DNA from: Ignavibacteriota bacterium
GTDB lineage: Bacteria; Bacteroidota; Ignavibacteria; UBA10030
DNA length: 55,291 nucleotides
Assembly: GCA_003142475.1 (NCBI GenBank)
Contig: PLMK01000079.1
Location: 44,399-99,689, forward strand
Reading direction: 5' to 3'
Shown here: piece after piece, positions 53,926-55,291 of the stretch
Layout: the number at the start of each line of letters is the position of its first letter
How positions within the stretch are numbered: position 1 is the stretch's first letter
Notes under the pieces: generated by a model
Seen by the model: only the letters and a program-made list of their open reading frames with translations
Databases searched by the model: none
Told to the model about the DNA's origin: nothing
Program-made: the position numbers and the translations under genes

Positions 53926-55291
53926 ATGAGAAAAGAATTTATTCACGAAGATTTCTTACTGGACAATAAAACTGCATCTAAACTGTATCACACCTATGCT
54001 GAACCACTTCCAATTATTGATTACCACTGTCATATCTCGCCAAAAGAAGTTGCTCAAAATCGACAGTTTGAAAATATGACACAGATTTGGCTTGCCGGCG
54101 ATCATTATAAATGGCGGGCGATGCGCACATGCGGAGTGAATGAACGGTTTATCACCGGTGATGCCTCCGATTGGGAAAAGTTTGAAATGTGGGCGCGCAC
54201 GGTACCTAAAACTATTCGCAATCCGTTGTTTCATTGGACGCATTTGGAATTGAATCGTCCGTTCGAAATTTCTGATACAATGTTGAATGAAAAAACGGCA
54301 AAGAAGATTTGGGGAAAATGTAATGCCAAACTTGCAACTCCAGGTTTTACAACGCAAGGAATCGCAAAACGGATGAATGTCGAGGTAATCTGCACAACGG
54401 ACGATCCTATTGATTCTCTCGAATATCACGAGGAATATGCAAAGAATGGAAACGGATTCACGAAGATGCTGCCTGCCTTTCGTCCGGACAAAGCGATGGC
54501 AGTGGAAAATGTGGATGCGTTTCTTTTTTACATCCAGAAATTAGAAACTGCATCCGGAGTTGAAATAAAGGATTATGAATCACTGATCATAGCGATTCGC
54601 GCGAGGCATGATTTCTTCCATTCACGTGGCTGTCGAGTTTCAGATCATGGTCTTGAAACAACATATGCTGAGGACTATACTGAATCGGAAATCAAATCCT
54701 TTTTCAAAAAACTTCGTAAAGGGAAAAGTCTTGATATGACTGAGGTGATGAAATTCAAATCAGCAATGCTGCATGAATTCGGTGTTATGGATTGTGAGCG
54801 AGGATGGGTTCAACAGCTTCATCTGGGAGCGCTTCGCAATAATAATTCCAGAATGATGCGCACAATTGGTCCAGATACCGGTTTTGATTCGATTGGTGAC
54901 TTTGAAATAGCGCGCACATTATCTAAATTTCTTGATAAACTTGATACTGAGAATAAACTTGCCAAAACGATTATATATAATCTTAATCCCAGAGATAATG
55001 AATTGATAGCCACTATGATTGGTAACTTCCAGGATGGAAGTGTTCCTGGCAAACTTCAATATGGTGCAGGATGGTGGTTCCTTGATCAACTTGATGGAAT
55101 GCGAAAACAAATTGAAGCACTTTCTAATTTAGGCATCTTGGGTCAATTTGTTGGCATGCTTACAGATTCCAGAAGCTTCCTTTCTTATCCACGCCATGAA
55201 TATTTTCGACGATTGTTGTGTAATATCTTAGGAAGTGAAATCGAAAGAGGTCTCATACCCAATGATATCAAACTCATTGGTGGTTTAGTTG
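53926..55291 (+). CDS. uxaC: Uronate isomerase, 3'-truncated by window
   Basis: UxaC converts D-galacturonate to D-tagaturonate (and glucuronate to fructuronate), the first inner step for pectin monomers. 455 codons are visible without a stop; the family is about 470 residues, so only the last 15 or so are missing. Motifs: LPIIDYHCHISPKEVAQN (metal-binding HxH), FHWTHLELNRPFEI, VICTTDDPIDSLEYH, RVSDHGLE, LHLGALRNNN, TDSRSFLSYPRHEYFRR and KLIGGLV near the end. The start is the ATG after AGAAGAGAAAC. Its presence next to the pectinases shows that the cluster is built to use galacturonate. Confidence 0.95.
   Translation, partial: MRKEFIHEDFLLDNKTASKLYHTYAEPLPIIDYHCHISPKEVAQNRQFENMTQIWLAGDHYKWRAMRTCGVNERFITGDASDWEKFEMWARTVPKTIRNPLFHWTHLELNRPFEISDTMLNEKTAKKIWGKCNAKLATPGFTTQGIAKRMNVEVICTTDDPIDSLEYHEEYAKNGNGFTKMLPAFRPDKAMAVENVDAFLFYIQKLETASGVEIKDYESLIIAIRARHDFFHSRGCRVSDHGLETTYAEDYTESEIKSFFKKLRKGKSLDMTEVMKFKSAMLHEFGVMDCERGWVQQLHLGALRNNNSRMMRTIGPDTGFDSIGDFEIARTLSKFLDKLDTENKLAKTIIYNLNPRDNELIATMIGNFQDGSVPGKLQYGAGWWFLDQLDGMRKQIEALSNLGILGQFVGMLTDSRSFLSYPRHEYFRRLLCNILGSEIERGLIPNDIKLIGGLV

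Noticed and set aside
1-55291. CRISPR arrays, tRNA, rRNA, insertion sequences, prophage genes
   Set aside because: No regularly spaced repeats, no cloverleaf-like or rRNA sequence, and no transposase, integrase or phage structural gene was seen in any frame.

Overview
The window reads as a piece of a Bacteroidota/FCB-group chromosome, most likely from the Ignavibacteria or a close relative. The evidence is a type IX secretion system (T9SS) pair (SprA and PorX), two secreted proteins ending in C-terminal sorting domains of the 'NYPNPFNPS/T' type (Bacteroidia more often have YPNPA), LytS/LytTR signalling and a pectin-degradation gene cluster. Shine-Dalgarno sites and sigma70-like -35/-10 pairs can be seen at several genes, and TTG and GTG starts are used. 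The lineage is an inference; no rRNA or tRNA gene is present to settle it.

Region 1 (1-11.8 kb, + strand): the 3' part of sprA, then porX (CheY plus PglZ), tsaE, tsaB, accD, panC and a one-domain glmU, closely spaced. Region 2 (11.9-16.1 kb, - strand): asd-lysC-dapB-dapA, the aspartate-to-lysine/diaminopimelate trunk, read away from a divergent promoter region shared with Region 3 (16.2-22 kb, + strand): an ABC-2 exporter pair, a POT-type MFS carrier, a LolA-like protein and an Nramp transporter fused to a universal stress domain. Region 4 (22.1-26.8 kb, - strand): a small basic exported protein, a cell-wall amidase, YajQ, and a mutT-mutY-ogg2 cluster against oxidised guanine.

Region 5 (26.9-38 kb): a large T9SS-secreted lamin-tail/phospholipase-D nuclease, a HbpS/GlcG-like protein, a 1583-residue exported protein of unusual make-up (LamG, toroid-like region, tandem VOC domains), then on the - strand ychF and a rubrerythrin gene cut by an in-frame TAA exactly where a lysine codon is expected before its rubredoxin domain.

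Region 6 (38.3-55.3 kb, + strand) is a pectin utilisation locus: PL9 pectate lyase (with T9SS signal), GH28, GH105, CE12 esterase, GH43, GH28, a LytS-like kinase, a second LytS-like protein that has lost its phosphoacceptor histidine and ATP-site residues, a LytTR regulator, a CE8 pectin methylesterase, a decayed stretch with the tail of a Gfo/Idh/MocA oxidoreductase, and uxaC (cut by the window end). Read together: PL9 probably cuts pectin at the cell surface, CE8 and CE12 remove methyl and acetyl groups, GH28 and GH105 release galacturonate and unsaturated products, GH43 trims side chains, and UxaC takes galacturonate into central metabolism. No SusC/SusD pair lies in the window. The strongest leads are the kinase/pseudokinase pair, the split rubrerythrin and the LamG-VOC fusion.
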